Shown: in pieces, positions 50,356 through 63,666 of the stretch
How the letters are laid out: each line of letters begins with the position of its first letter
Position numbering within the stretch: position 1 is the first letter of the stretch
Assembly (NCBI GenBank): GCA_024138015.1
Contig: JAMXBB010000001.1
Span: 134,112,739 to 134,176,738 of the forward strand
DNA length: 64,000 nt
Source of the DNA: Lumnitzera littorea
Lineage: Eukaryota; Streptophyta; Magnoliopsida; Myrtales; Combretaceae
Reading direction: 5' to 3'
Program-made: the position numbers and the translations under genes
Notes under the pieces: generated by a model
The model's input: only the letters and a program-made list of their open reading frames with translations
The model's database searches: none
What the model was told of the DNA's origin: nothing

Positions 50356-51666
50356 TTAAGGTGAAGGAGCACTTCCAGGTTCTAAATAGCCAAGCGAACT
50401 AACATGTGGATGGTTGCATGGAATATAAGTGTATGTCCACATACGCGGGCAGATCCTAGGACGCGAAAAAAACGCTGCACATTCAGCCGGTGATCTTTGG
50501 AATGGAAGATCATGAATGCAGTTGTTGTTGACATTAAGGACTCCTCTCTGGATCAAAACCCGGCACCAGGGTCCAACCTGCGTAAAATAGTTATCAGAAA
50601 GGGACAGGTTTACCAGGTTTCCAACTCCTAGCCAGCAGACCACATCTGGAACCATTCCATAGAATAGGTTGCCAGCAAAATTTAGTTGCTCCACTTTCCT
50701 CATGCAGACCAATGAGAACGGCAAGTGACCCGTCAATTGATTATTACCCACATCGAAAACCACAGCCTCATCCAGCATCCCGATCTCGTATGGCAAGCAG
50801 CCTGTCAACCGGTTGTTTAAGAGCAAAACCTCGGTTAAGGTTGACAGGGCCTTGGCAATGCCCCTAGGAATAGGACCTGAGAACTTGTTGTTGGCTAAGG
50901 TAAGATAAAGGATATGAGTGTTGCCTATATCGTCAGGCAGTGCCTGATCAAAGTTGTTGTTGTTAAGGAAAAGGACATCAAGGTTTTCCATAAAAATCTG
51001 AGGCGGTACCGACCCGGTAAAGAAATTAAACCGTATGTCTAGGAACGTTAGGCCGGTCATGCCTAAAACTGCTGTTGGGAAAGGACCAGAGAACTTGTTA
51101 TTGCTTATATCAAGTTCATATAGGTAAGGCAGCTTGGCGATGTTAGACGAAATCGTACCTCCAAAATTGTTGGAATTGGCATGGAAGAGTGCGATATCTG
51201 GAAGCTGATCGAGGAAGCCATCAATGGAAGGAGCAGTCAATTGGAACCCATTGAAATCAATGGATGCCAAAGCAATGGCAGTCTTGTTATCCGGGGGGTT
51301 ATCGCAATAAAAGCCTTTGTAATTGCATATATCTGATCCTACCCAAGTTTTGGTTATTCCAAGAGGGTCTGAGGTTATGATGGACTTAAACTTTTGGATG
51401 ATTGGATACAACACAGCTAGTCTTTGATCAACAAAATTCAAAACATCGTCAACAAGTGGTAGTGGTGCTGGAAGCACACATCGGACGGTGTCTGATAAGT
51501 TATGAAAGTCACCATCACAATCTTTGGCTAGACCTCCAGTACCATCCGCACCAATGACAATATCTAGTGTCTCTCTGCCACTCGTGGCTGCTTGGATGCC
51601 GAAAACTACTAAAGTTAGGAGGATGTATAGAATGAAAACACTAGTGGTAGGGATACTGTTGATCAT
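50356..51666 (-). CDS. Secreted leucine-rich-repeat protein, LRX-like / At4g06744 type
   Basis: Intronless frame of 436 residues, ATG at 51666, stop at 50356. Residues 1 to about 27 ([20 protein letters not shown]...) form a signal peptide. Residues 50-70 contain a Cys pair and a Pro-rich turn. W108..C114..C121 ([15 protein letters not shown]) is the N-terminal cap typical of extensin-like LRR proteins. About ten plant-type LRRs follow from about 131 to 375 (for example [44 protein letters not shown]). The C-terminal cap has several Cys ([19 protein letters not shown]). There is no Ser-Pro-rich extensin tail: the protein ends shortly after [20 protein letters not shown]. It is therefore of the short LRR class (annotated At4g06744-like), expected in the apoplast or cell wall, probably as a binding protein. 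Ligand unknown. Confidence 0.93.
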   Translation of the reverse strand: MINSIPTTSVFILYILLTLVVFGIQAATSGRETLDIVIGADGTGGLAKDCDGDFHNLSDTVRCVLPAPLPLVDDVLNFVDQRLAVLYPIIQKFKSIITSDPLGITKTWVGSDICNYKGFYCDNPPDNKTAIALASIDFNGFQLTAPSIDGFLDQLPDIALFHANSNNFGGTISSNIAKLPYLYELDISNNKFSGPFPTAVLGMTGLTFLDIRFNFFTGSVPPQIFMENLDVLFLNNNNFDQALPDDIGNTHILYLTLANNKFSGPIPRGIAKALSTLTEVLLLNNRLTGCLPYEIGMLDEAVVFDVGNNQLTGHLPFSLVCMRKVEQLNFAGNLFYGMVPDVVCWLGVGNLVNLSLSDNYFTQVGPWCRVLIQRGVLNVNNNCIHDLPFQRSPAECAAFFSRPRICPRMWTYTYIPCNHPHVSSLGYLEPGSAPSP

Positions 51667-54600
51667 CGTTCTGATTAGAAGAGCGCGAGAAGACTGCAGA
51701 ACTTGTTGAGGATTTGGAGGTGCAAACTAAGAAGAGAATTGGGCTTTCAAGAGAGGAAAATGATTTAGAATCAAATGAACTGTTGGTGTTTATGTACGCT
51801 TGCTTATTTTACTCCAAAACGAGTTCCTTCTTACCTATCCCAACTTTGATGTGCTAAATCCCACTAAGTGGTGCACCTATTAATAATAAAACAGAGATCC
51901 ATGATTGGTTGTTTCATTCACTAATTTCATATCAAGCAGAAAGAAAAAAAAGATATGTTCTTTCATAAGCTTTGACAATTGGAAAAAAATAAATAAATAA
52001 ATAATAAGTTATGAATCAATGTTAATTTATTATTTTCGCTTTTTTTTTTAAGAGTAATTTGAGAGGAAAAAAATGAACTTCAATATTAAATAGTTATTTA
52101 TAGATTTGAGTAACCAATAACTATTCAATATGTTTTATAATGAGAATTTATTATGGAATAATAACAGACCTAAAATGCAATTAAATGCCTTAATAGCTTC
52201 AGTAAAAAATAAGAGGATGAAATGGCTATTTTAATGAAGTGAACACTATATATATATATATATATATATTAGCCAATCCCCATCAACATGTCACTTTTTT
52301 GCACTTGCCCCTTTCTTCCTCTCTTCTTTGCTTTTTCCTTCCTTCTCGTCAAATTTTTCTTGGTTTCTCACCAGCTTATCATCATGAAGAAGAGCACATG
52401 CGTGAAAATAGACTAAGCAGAAGAGTGGGTTGTCGTCATCACGATGTCCTTGAAACTGTCTGAATGAAAATTACGATGAACTAAAATTTGTAAAAAGAAA
52501 GCTAAAATCTGTCGCAGGTAAATCATTGCATGAAATATATCGGGGAGAAAGTATAATAGTTACTGGGAGTAACCACTTGGGGCTTCGGGGTATTACGAAA
52601 AGAACATTTCATCCTAAGAGAGGTGGGACAAAACTAGTCGACTCACATTCTATTTGCATTGTTTACACTGTAATTCATAAAATTGTGTACAACATCAACC
52701 AGACAGGACGATGTATGTATCACAGTAGATTTTGCATAATTTTTAATCTATAGTTTGCTTTGGCATTGTCTAATTTAGCATTTTCTTGGAACATCTTAAC
52801 AGCAAAGCCCTCAGGATCCAAGACAAAAATCAAACCATAATACCCATGCCTTTTGACTTCTGCGTGGAGTTGAACCGCTCATGAGCTGTCCTTGGTTGAG
52901 TTTCCAATCAAAATACATATGTACCAAGTTTTTTAGTGACAATAATGAGAGTATTTTTTGATATATCATGTAATGATATCCCAAAGGTAATGATATCCCA
53001 AAGGCATTTCAACTGTTTTGATAACTCATGTAAAAACTAGCATCATTTGTATGAGCTAGCTAGGGGGCCTTTTCATCATATTATGATTAGTCGGGATTCA
53101 AATCTTAGAGTATGGCTAGAAACTACATAAAATTAGGATCTCAATGACATATGGTTTGTAACTTTTAGATAACAATATCAAAAGTTATGTAGGTACAAAC
53201 TTAGTGCATTTTGGTTAGTGCACCATTATCTAAATCCTTTGCAATTAGTTCGAGCATGTAATAGTTAACCTACTCTTTGAGTTAGAGATAATTAAAACGT
53301 GGATTCGAACTAAAGTGACCCATAAATATTGATTGTAAAAATAAGTTAACTTTTATATGATTAATGAATAAAATCCTTGAGAAATTTTCATTTTATGGCT
53401 TTTGCTCTAGAATTTAAGATTAGCAAAAATATTTCCAATGGACACTAAATTTTATGATAAGGCCCCCAAAATTGACAAACTTCTTACTTGAAATTAGATT
53501 TCAAAGATAAGTTGAATTAGACAAGATTTTGGTTATAAAGTTAATAAGTGTTAAGCTTTAATTTCTTGAAACCAAATAATTGGGATCTAGTGTATAATGC
53601 AGCATCCCATTATATTTGAATTATTTTTGTGACCTTAACAAATAATGAATTGAAAGTAAATTTCTCCTAAGAAAATGCATAAAACTAAAATAGAGTCTAT
53701 GTTTATCTTTTTTTGAACTATTAAGTAATAAGAATATAATTAATACATATATACATATATATATGTGTATATATAAAATTTGAACTTGAATTTTGATTGA
53801 GAGATGATTATTACCATCAAACACAACCTCATTGCTAGGTGTTACAAGGAAAATTATTATTTTAATAAAAAAATCAGCCTATATATACCTTAAAATTCAT
53901 AACCAAATCAATTTCTTATAAAGAATCACCAAATTTTTACGATAACATCCTAGCAACACCTGCTTTTTGATTCCCTCTTAACTAAACGCTACCATTATTA
54001 CCATCATTAACACCATCAATTTTGTGTCCATAAAAAAAAAAAATTGATAAAAATAATCAATCCCTATGAAAGTTCACCAAATCTTAACTAGAGACCCTAC
54101 TTATTTGTAGCTAGAGTTTTGACAACCCCTTGCATCCCAACTCTACTGCTGCCATTGCTAACAAGCAACACCACCAACAGCATGAAAGACTCTCAACGAC
54201 TAATAAATTGCTAAAATAAAAAATGAGACCAAACTTCACTAAATTTCAAAAGGAGGCATGTTTTATGCCCAATTTTATGTTTATAAAGTCAATCCTACAT
54301 TTTGATAATTAATTTTTGGAACTTAAAAAGAACTAGTTTCGAACCAATTTCAAACATGAATAAACTAACTTAACACACCGACCAGATGGGCTTCTATCTA
54401 CTTAAGATTTTTGTGTAACTTATCTAATACCTTAATTTCATATTTGTAAAATCAATTTTAAATAAAAAAGATAATTTTTTGAAAAATTTTCAATTCATTC
54501 ATAGATGATTTTTTATTAATTATTGAGCTATTATAAACTAATTGTAAAACATGCATGTAAGGATAAAGGTACAAAAAATGCCAATACTTTTAACTTTTAG

Positions 54601-55324
54601 CAATTTAGTTTTAAAGTGTTTATGGTTTAGTTTTGCCTAAATGTTGTTGATGATTTTATGTTTGGGTGGTTGCTTTGCATGATGGTGGGCTTATGCAAGG
54701 GTAAGAATGTGCTTGCTACTATTGAAGATGGTTTTGGTTTATGTGTGATCTAGGTTACTATAGAGGTGATTGCTGGTGAAGGAATGATGTAAGAGTAGGT
54801 GATATTTTGCGGCATGCTTTGTGATTAGTATTTATCATAGTTTGGTTTGATTTCTAAGCTTAGTTGACAATTGGGATGCTATTTTTAGGTTTGTTTATTG
54901 TATGCAATTAATTAACCAAAGGGTTTGATTTTCATTTGATTTTTTATTTTCAATAGCATTTTGACCCATTTCATCAATCTTTTGAGTTCAAATACTATCC
55001 TCAATTTGGAGGCCAACCTCTCTTTGGTTCTTACACAATTTTCAAACATGACCAAAACTATTGTAATTGCAATGAAAAAATGGAAAATTTTTCATATTTG
55101 AAGTAATCTAGTATTTTCCTTTCTACATTCCAAATTTTAATGGATTATAAATGTCATACTTCCTTAATCTCTTAAAAAGCTTCTTCTCCCTTCCCTGAAT
55201 AATTTTAGGGGTTCAATCTTAAGCACTACCAATGCCTTTGCAGTCAAATGGCATAAACATTGATATCTCAATGAGATAAACTAAGTTTTATTCCTCCCTT
55301 CCCACAATTGATGTAATAGTATTT
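51667..55324. other. Upstream region of the LRR gene and gene-free sequence
   Basis: 51667-51900 should hold the 5' UTR and promoter of the minus-strand LRR gene; no TATA box can be fixed with confidence. A (TA)n tract lies at 52247-52269. Short frames such as 52239-52463 arise from pyrimidine-rich sequence. The rest is AT-rich with nothing recognised. Confidence 0.5.
52247..52269. repeat. (TA)n microsatellite
   Basis: Uninterrupted TA tract. Confidence 0.9.
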
Positions 55325-55651
55325 AGCTACCTTATTAAACTCTAACGGGTATTACTGTCAATTTTCTAAAATTGGGTTTATTCTTCAAAATTATCCTTTT
55401 TTAATATTTTTTTTAAAATAAAAATAAAATAAAAGAAAAAACCTAAGTTTTTATAAATCTTACGTTGTCCCGAAGATATCTACGTACCCTCTAGTCGAGA
55501 TTAAATGTTTATAGTTTTTTTCGAAAACTTTAGTATATTGGTTTTTTTTAATTTCTAAAAACCAATCAAGTTTACATTTTAATTCATTTATTTTGAGTAA
55601 AAAATTCTAAAAAAAGGGTCCTAATTTGAAGTATTGTTTTTTCTAAAAATT
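55325..55651. repeat. Long direct repeat, left copy (LTR-like)
   Basis: Aligns with 63667-64000 through TTATTAAACTCTAAC, AAATTGGGTTTATTCTTCAA, AGTTTTTATAAATCTTACG, GAGTAAAAAATTCTAAAAA and similar blocks, with roughly one difference per ten bases. The unit probably continues past 55651, but the partner is cut by the window end. Confidence 0.8.
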
Positions 55652-57031
55652 TCTAAAAGAAAGCCATAGTTCGAAAAAACAAGTTTATTAAATTTTTATT
55701 TTTTGGAAAGCAATTTTTTCTAAGTGGTAAAATCATTCTATTTGTATTTATTATCTACTATCATTATTGCTTTTTAAGTAAAATAATTAACAAATAACTA
55801 AACAAAGAATATGGAAAAGAAATAAAATAAAAAAACAACGACAATGACCTAAGGCAATCCAAGCAAGTAGGGTAAGGATCGGCTTAAAGTGGCATTGATG
55901 GAACGTAACTAGCAGTGGTTGATTGGAGTATGGAAGATGGCAGTAGTGCTCAAGCGGTATGTTGTGTTGGGCATGGTCGTGCGTGCAGTTGGCATCTGGA
56001 GCTTGCTAATAGTTGGACGGTATGGTACGTGACTATGCTTATGTGTATTGCTATTATGTATGGTGTTGTGTGAATCAATACCATCAGTTGCTGTTGGAGT
56101 ATGAACCGTGACATAACGTTGTGAGAGGATAAGGTTGTTGTTCGACTAGTGTTCAGGTTGTGTGAGTCTATGGACATTGGAGACAATAGGCTTCGATGTT
56201 GTAGAGTGGAGTACACCTTGTGTATGCAAGACAGCAAGTGGGTAAATGTTGAGGGTGATCAGTGATAGGAGTGCTGACATGAATGTGGTGTAGACAGTGG
56301 TGTGCTTGGTAGCGAGTTCGTGATAGGGGCTGGTCGGTGATGATCCGTACTTCAAGTTTGTTGTTGATCCTTGCAAAGGAGATGAAGGTTAGATGAGGAT
56401 GGAGTAGGCTAGTATGTGATCGATTAAAAAATTTTTGCATCATGTGATCCATATTTATAAGGCTTGAAATGAATCTTTTCTATCAACTTAAATCTGATTT
56501 GATAAAGATCCAAATAAGATTTGAATAATACAAATCTTGATTTTATTGAAATTGACACTGTCGTATCAAATTCACGTTTTTTAATAACTATTTAGTTAAT
56601 ATCCTCTCTAATTAATCTAATCTTTTTTTTTTTTAATTTTCTCTTTTTTAGCTTTTTAGTTTTTTTTTTCTTTTTCTAAAAATTTTCTATTTTATTTTTT
56701 TAACATTTTTCAATTTTTTGTTATTTTCTAAATTAGGACCCCTAACAAAAATTAAAACTACAGAGGAAGTGAAAATGAAGTGTCTACAGTTGCCTCTCTT
56801 TATGTTGAAGTTTGAGTAAAATTTTGTTATAAAGATAAAAAAGACACCATTTTTGCCTCAGAGATAACTCTGTCTTAAGAAGCGTTATGATTAGTTAGCT
56901 ATCCTAAAACTAGTCTGTTAGGGATTTTGTGACAAAAAAAAAAAAAAAACTCAAAAAGAACAATTGTGAAGGTAGCACCCCTATGAGTTGGTAAGAACCC
57001 TAAAAGTATTAAAAGAATAGTAACGCTCTAT

Positions 57032-57280
57032 AAGCTGGCTATCCTAAGTGAATAGGTAAAGCACTTTTTAAGCTAACTATAACCTTAATAGATACCAAAA
57101 GGAAAGTAGTGTCCCCCAAGTTAGCTAACTTAAGTGAACGAGCAAAGTGTTCCTTTAGCTATCTATAACCCTAAATGATAACTCGGTAATGCCTTTCCGA
57201 GTTAACTAACCTCAGTAATTAGGTAAAGTACACTTTGAGTTGGTTAAGACCCTAAACAAGAACCTAATCATGCCTTTCTG
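57032..57280. repeat. Irregular leader units of the minisatellite
   Basis: Related units start near 57032, 57119, 57199 and 57280 (spacing 87, 80 and 81). Each has (A/G)AG(C/T)T(G/A)(G/A)CTAxC..TAAGTGAA..GGTAAAG-type sequence. Confidence 0.7.
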
Positions 57281-57990
57281 AGTTAACTAACTTAGGCAAG
57301 AGCGTCTCTAAGGGACTAGCAATTGTAACTGAAAGGTTTACATGAAATCTAACCGTGCTCTTTTGAGTTAATTAACTTAAGCGGGAGCATCTCTAAAGGA
57401 TTAGCAACCTTAACTAAAAAATCGATATGAAACCTAATCGTACTCTTTGGAGCCGATTGACTTAGGAGGGAGCATTTTTAAGGGACTAGCAACCCTAACT
57501 AAAAAGTCGACATAAAACCTAGTCGTACTTTTCTAAGTTATCTAACTTAGACAGGAGCACCTCTAAGGGTCTAGTAACCCTAACTAAAAGGTTGACATGA
57601 CACCTAATCATACTCCTTTGAGCTGACTAACTTAGGTGGAAGCATTTTTAAGAAACTAGCAACCCTAACTGAAAAGTTGACATAAAACCTAGTCATGCTC
57701 CTCTAAGTTGACTGATTTAGGCAGGAGCATCTCTAAGGGACTAACAATCCTAACTAAAAAGTCAATATGAAACCTAGTCGTGCTCTTTTGAGCTAATTGA
57801 CCTAGGTGAAAACGTTTCTAAGGGATCAACAACCTTAATTGAAAAGTCAACATAAAACCCAGCCGTGCTCCTCTAAGTCGGTTGGCTTAGGAGGTGATGT
57901 CTCTAAAAGACTAGCAACCCTAATTAAAATGTCGACATGTAACCTAATTGTACTTCTTTGAGCTAACTAACTTAAGTAATCAGGTAAAGC
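57280..57990. repeat. 85-bp-period tandem array, 8 units
   Basis: Unit starts fall exactly every 85 bases: 57280, 57365, 57450, 57535, 57620, 57705, 57790, 57875, 57960. Each reads (G/A)AG(C/T)xxxxTxACTTAGG, GGGACTAGCAACCCTAACT, AAAAGTCGACAT(G/A)AAACC, then a TACTC(C/T)T-type end. GAGCT and AAGTT starts alternate in the middle units, suggesting a 170-bp higher-order dimer. Confidence 0.92.
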
Positions 57991-58079
57991 ACTCCATGAG
58001 CTATCTAAAGCCTAATATGAGAATTGAGTTAGGTTAGCGTTGACTAGAACCTAAAAAAAGAATTTGGATAGCATCTTAT

Positions 58080-58465
58080 GAGCTGGCTAGATCCCTAAAA
58101 AATAATGTAGATCGAAACAGTGCTCTTGTGAGCTAGATAGAACCCTAAAGAAAATGTAGATCGGGACAACACTCTATAAGCTGGCTAGAATCCTAAAGAA
58201 AATATGGGTCGGGACAACACTCTATAAGCTGGCTAGAATTCTAAAGAAAATATGGATCAAGACAACATTCTATAAGCTGGCTAGAATCTTAAAAAAATGT
58301 GGATCGGGACAATGCTCCATGAGTTGGTTAAATCCCTAAAAGAGAACATAAATTGGGGCAACGCTCTATGAAGTAGCTAGAACCCTAAGAAACTGTGAAT
58401 TGGGACTACACTCTATAAACTGGCTAGAACCCTAAAAGAAATGAATAAAGAGTAAGTACCCTACA
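58080..58465. repeat. About 48-bp-period tandem array
   Basis: Unit starts are near 58080, 58130, 58178, 58226, 58274, 58321, 58371 and 58418 (spacing 47-50). Each reads GAGCTGGCTAGAACCCTAAA, then AAATGTGGATCGGGACAA, then CACTCTATA. The core GAGCTGxCTA..CCCTAA is shared with the 85-bp units upstream, so the two arrays are related. Confidence 0.9.
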
Positions 58466-60626
58466 GGCTAGCTAAGAACTCTATGAAGCAAAACTAGGAG
58501 ATGTAACATTTTAAAAAACATCTTAACTTGAGAAATTTACAAAACCATTGATGATAAAAAAAGGCATCAAGGATAAGGTTTTTTTACTTGAAAAGGAGTT
58601 AATGAACATCAAAAACTACATCAAGAGAATGACTTAGAAGTAGATGATATGAACTGATGATTTAGCCACTTGGGCGAACATTGATGGAAAAACTTATTAC
58701 GAGCCTTTACTTTCTCCCCCTCTTTCCTTTCTTTTGTCTCTCTTCTCATCTTTTTTTTTTTCTTTTTTTAAGTCTCTTTTTTTTTTCCTTCTTTTTTTTC
58801 TTGAAAGTCCACTCATGGATACAAATTTTTATCTAAGAAACAAGTGTTCTAACCATTCCTTTCATTAGTAACCATATAAGGTATCTCATATCCATCATAG
58901 TTTCTAGCCCTAATACTAAGATTCTTGGATAGACCTTATGATTTTAGACATTTATTTCATAAGGAAAAAGTAACTCTCGATTAGTCGAGTTAAAGGGGAC
59001 TTCCTTATGCACTCTCGGTCTAGATTTCACTCTCGAGTACTATTCCAAAAATTACAATTCAATTTGCAAGTAATACGCTCTGATCAATTTGATAAGTCTT
59101 TTTGGGTTCATTAATTAGGCTTTTGGTCAAATGATTTCAAAATAGATTAATGAGAGGGCCTATTATGAAAGAAATACTTTTATCTAGTTGAGGTGTACAA
59201 GTCAAGAATCCTTAAGAAAAAAACTAGATATGTACTTGTTGCAATTTCAAAAAATAATTTTTATTAAAGATAAATTATCCCTCAAGATCAGAAGAGCTTT
59301 TATCGAGTGTAGGAGGTATTGTGTAATTCAAGATAAATAGGAAGGTTTTGTATTTGTGATTTGGAGTGCGATTTTGAAATTGAGATGGGGTTTTGTGTTA
59401 GTAGTTAGGAATATAATTCAGGTACTTATGTTTTTAGAGTAACTCAGACTTCTAGACCTTCTTTTGTTATGGCTTTTCTTAAGCTTGATGTTTGGGCCTT
59501 TCTTCCTATTTTTTTCTTTTGTTTTTTTTTTCTCTTTTTTCTTTCTTTCTTCTTCATCTTTTTTTTTTTCTGCCTCATCATTTCTTGCTTTTCTCTCCCC
59601 AAAAGTAATTATCTCTTTTTGTTAAGTCTTTATCTTTAGATGAATAAAGGCCTTGAATCTGTGAGTTCTGAGTGTATAGACTTGAGTAAGGTATATGTGG
59701 TCTTAAGGTACTTGGCTCTTCTTCCGAGGAAATAGTTTATCGAAAACATAAGTTATCCTTGAATTTTTATGCTTAAGATAAGCACAAATCAGTTTTATTC
59801 TTCTCTCCTAATCAATAACCCTAACCTTTCAATTGTCTTACTATGGAGTGGTTCTTGACTAAGTTTACATTTAAAAATACTCTAAATTAGTTCAAGGGGT
59901 TAATAAAGGATAATTATATTTAGGATATGAAAATGAATGCTTAACTTCATTTTGGTTTGCGTATCAAATTCAAAATAGACCCCATTTAAGGAATGAGTCC
60001 AAAATATTCTCACCATGATGTTTGTCATCTCTCAAAGTGTTTAGGAGTTAATGTATGGGATTTAGTTCACCTTTTTTCATTCCAAACCTTTTAAAATGAG
60101 TTACCAATTCCCTACATAGGGATTGATTTACCTTAGGGTAGAGATTGACCTTACTCTCTAATTTCTTGAAACATGCCTCAATTGTGAAATAATAATTTTC
60201 ACTCGATTTGAGTTCAAAATTAAATTTCAAAGACCAAATGCCCCATGCCTTTCACATTCTCACCTAAATTTCTCCAAACTTATAAGTCTTAACACCCCTA
60301 AACTTCCATGTGTGATTTCAAACTCGATTCTTCGACGTCTTTTGAGGTAGAAGGGATTATGAATTGCCCTTTTTTTTTTTAACTAAGGATCAACTTAGGA
60401 TGGTGTTTTATGGCTTCATGTTTTGATTTGGTTCATGGTTAGACTTGATGGACTAGGAATTTTGAGTTGGTTTGGCTACCTTAATAGGTTAAGAGTTCAT
60501 GTTTGGTTGGCTACATTAATAAGCCATGTGGTTCATGTTCATATTGAGTCCCATAAGGATTTGTAATCGTTAGCAACTTCTTTTTTATTTTTATTTCTTC
60601 TTTTTTCTTTTTTTTTTCATTTTAAA

Positions 60627-60645
60627 AGAGAGAGAGAGAGAGAAA
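60627..60645. repeat. (GA)n microsatellite
   Basis: AG dinucleotide tract after a poly-pyrimidine stretch. Confidence 0.85.
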
Positions 60646-61349
60646 GATAGGGTTTTTATGTTACAGTAACCAAGTAATCAAATTATAAATAGGAAATCAC
60701 TTTCTTAAGATTCTTTACATAAGCTTATAGAGTTTATTTACATATAGAACAATACTACTAATAGTCTATTTACAAAAGAGGAATAGAAATAATATGCTAA
60801 AAGGAAACTTTTGTTATTATGGCAAAAGGAAACAAAGAAAAGGGAGCCTAACTTTGTGCTTGATTATTAATCAATGGAACCAAAGATCATTTGTAAATCA
60901 TATTTATTTTGAACGAGGAAGCCTATTTGCAAGATACTAATTTATTTAAATGAATGAATATTCCTAACTTGCAAAGTGCTTGGTGAAATGGAAACTACTT
61001 AAAATTATTTTACAAGATTAATTCCTTTTTTTTTGTTTTTTTTTTTATCACTTAAGAACAAGCATTCAAAAGAAATGTAGTGTTTTATAGGATAGTAAAA
61101 CATGATTATTCATGAACCTAACTTTTAGAAATTAGGACATAATTATCAAGCATAAATATTTATAGATGAATAAAGATAAAAATGTAAAATGAAGATACAC
61201 AGATGCAAGAAAATTTAAATCAACAAGAGACCCTTAATGTGGCAAAAATTAACTAGCTTTTATTAATTTTTATAATTATGAAACTTTACATCATTTATTT
61301 CATTCAAAAAAGAATTCCTAAAGAATAAAAAACCATGTCCTATTCTTCT

Positions 61350-62600
61350 TATGACTATTGGATTCAACTTGTGTCTTCTTCCTCTTCCAAATCTTAGGAG
61401 TCTTCACTTCCTTATCCTTAATCTTCTTAGTTGTATTTCTAATACTTTTATCCTCTGATGATCCTCCTCGTAGCGAGTTTTTAGCTTTTACCCTTTTTAA
61501 CTTACTTTCTCAAATTCAACTTCAACTTGAACTTCTTCTTTCTCCTTTATCTCTTCCAAATCTTTCAGCTTCTCTAGTTAATGATAGAGAAGTCCCTTAA
61601 TTGTCTGACTTCTACCTAGTATCCCCCTAATGGTAGGGGTAGTCTTCCTTTTACACAAAAGAGATTGGATGCTTAGAAGTTTGGCCACTTTGTTAGCTAC
61701 CAATATGTTAGGGTCATGAAAGTTAAGTGAGACAGCTTCTAATGATAGCCTGGGAATCATGTCCTAAGTGAGTTCATTGGCTAGAATGTATCCGGTACGA
61801 AGGTTGAAGTCAATCAGAGGTGTTGCTTTGAAATCTTTACATTCTTTTACCATTTACTTGCTTGCAAACCACCTAGGTGTCCACAGTAGTTTGTTGGCTT
61901 TCATAACCTGAAATTATTGAACCCAATAATGGGAGGCTATGTCTTTAGGTAGCTTAATTCGTTCTTTAAAAGACTTAATGAGGTCATATCATTGCGTAAA
62001 ATTGGCTTTGTTGAAATCAAGTTGGTAGCTTCTCATGTAGCAAATGAACCAAACCATAAGTAGAGCCATATTGGTCTTTAGATCACCACATTTCTTCTTT
62101 TTAAGATGATTCAGCGATTGGATTTGTTCAACCAAAAGGGCAAGGACCTATGTCTTCCCTTTAAGAAACTAGGTTACAATTTTTGCAACTCTAAAGTGAA
62201 CCCGGCGTCTTTCATCAGGGAATAAGATGGCATTAAAGACCCCTAAGATATAGGCATGACTCAGTGCTGGTGCCAAGCTTCTAGTTTTGTACAAAAAATA
62301 CCCCATTTATCTTTATGTTTCTGTCCGGTAGAAAACTAGTCGATGACATCCTCCATCCAGATAGTCTTCCCTTGAACCAAAACTAGGTCTATCTCAACTT
62401 TTCTGACTCCCAACAACTTACTGAAGATTTTCGATGCAGTAACTTCTAAATTTAGGACATAGATATTATCTGTGATAGCATGGGCCTATAACAATTGGGA
62501 GTACTTTTCAAAGGTTAGGCTCAACTAATGTGAGCTAAGGCAAAAAGTGATAGATTTGAGCTCCTATAAATATATTAAGGTCCGCACTAAGGTAATATTC
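61350..62600 (-). pseudogene. Decayed minus-strand ORF in the 55-64 kb element
   Basis: Read on the minus strand, protein-like stretches are interrupted by stops and shifts: near 62100-61950 (KTNMALLMVWFICYMRSYQL, then KERIKLPKDIASHYWVQ) and 61890-61580, including an intact piece 61760-61578 (MIPRLSLEAVSLNFHDPN..LVANKVAKLL). The continuity over several hundred bases is more than chance, but I recognise no named domain. It may be an extra ORF or a gag-like protein of a plant retroelement. Confidence 0.4.
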
Positions 62601-63666
62601 ATAAGGATTTTCTATAGGGACAAAATGGACCCAATCTTATTTTTAAGGAATTCTTGTCTATTTAGGTTGAAAGATGCAACCACGTCTGGAGTAATTTTTT
62701 AGGTCAATGAGGTGGATGAATATGGATTTCCTGCTAAGCAATTTGACTTGATCTAGCCATATTTATCTAAAAAAATTAAAATTACAAAAAAGGCATATCC
62801 TAAACTTTACATGGAATTATTATAAAATATTTATAGGGAAATATTACAATAGGACTAGTCAGGAAAATACAAGGGAAATATAACTTCATAAATGTCCTTA
62901 TTTATTTAGACTTGCCACAATGTGGGTTCTCACAAATTTTTTGAAAGGATTTTTATGTATGTAAAGGGTAGTTTCTAAAGGTCCTCCAGTTTTGTGACCA
63001 CTACATTTTTCAAAATAATAATTATGTGGTCACATTTAAACTTGAGTGGGGTATCCTAATCAGTTTCGAAATGTAGTTACCCCATAACATCCGAAACTTA
63101 CACAATACACCCCCCATCCCCCCTTCTCCTAAGGTCTTAAGACAGCTTGGTTTTCACCGTATCTACCACACATATGATACAAAAAATAAAGTAAAATAAA
63201 ATCCCCAAAACAACCCCATAGATGAGCTGCAACAAAAATGTTAGAACAATAATTTCTATTTTACAAAAGTAAAAATAAAAATAAAAAAGATCAACTTAAG
63301 TATTTCTTCTTTTTTTTTTTGAAAAATAATCCTAATTTCAGTTAATTTAAGTGACTAACTCTCTTGACTTATCTTTAGTAGAGTCATCAATCTGTTGAGC
63401 CTGATTTTTCGTTTTCTTATTTTAATTTTATGTCCCATTTTCCAACTAATATTAAATTCTAATCCATTTTACATTAATCATTGACTAGAGAAAATGGAAA
63501 ATTCTGGTTTTTCTATTTTATTTTAAATTGAAAATCTTTTGAAGTCATCACCCGACTAGAGTTAGGGAAAAAAGGAAAAATTGTAATTAATGGGGTGGAT
63601 TAATTACAATTTAGTTACCAATTTTTTATTTTAAATTGATAAAAGCTAGAGATTTCTGAATTCGAG

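Noticed and set aside
55950..56452. Overlapping minus-strand frames of 76-95 codons
   Set aside because: They are His/Thr/Ser-rich frames from a GT-rich stretch of the LTR-like element, with no domain and mutual overlap in several frames.
57280..58465. CRISPR-like array
   Set aside because: Units are contiguous, diverged along their full length and lack unique spacers. It is a eukaryotic minisatellite.
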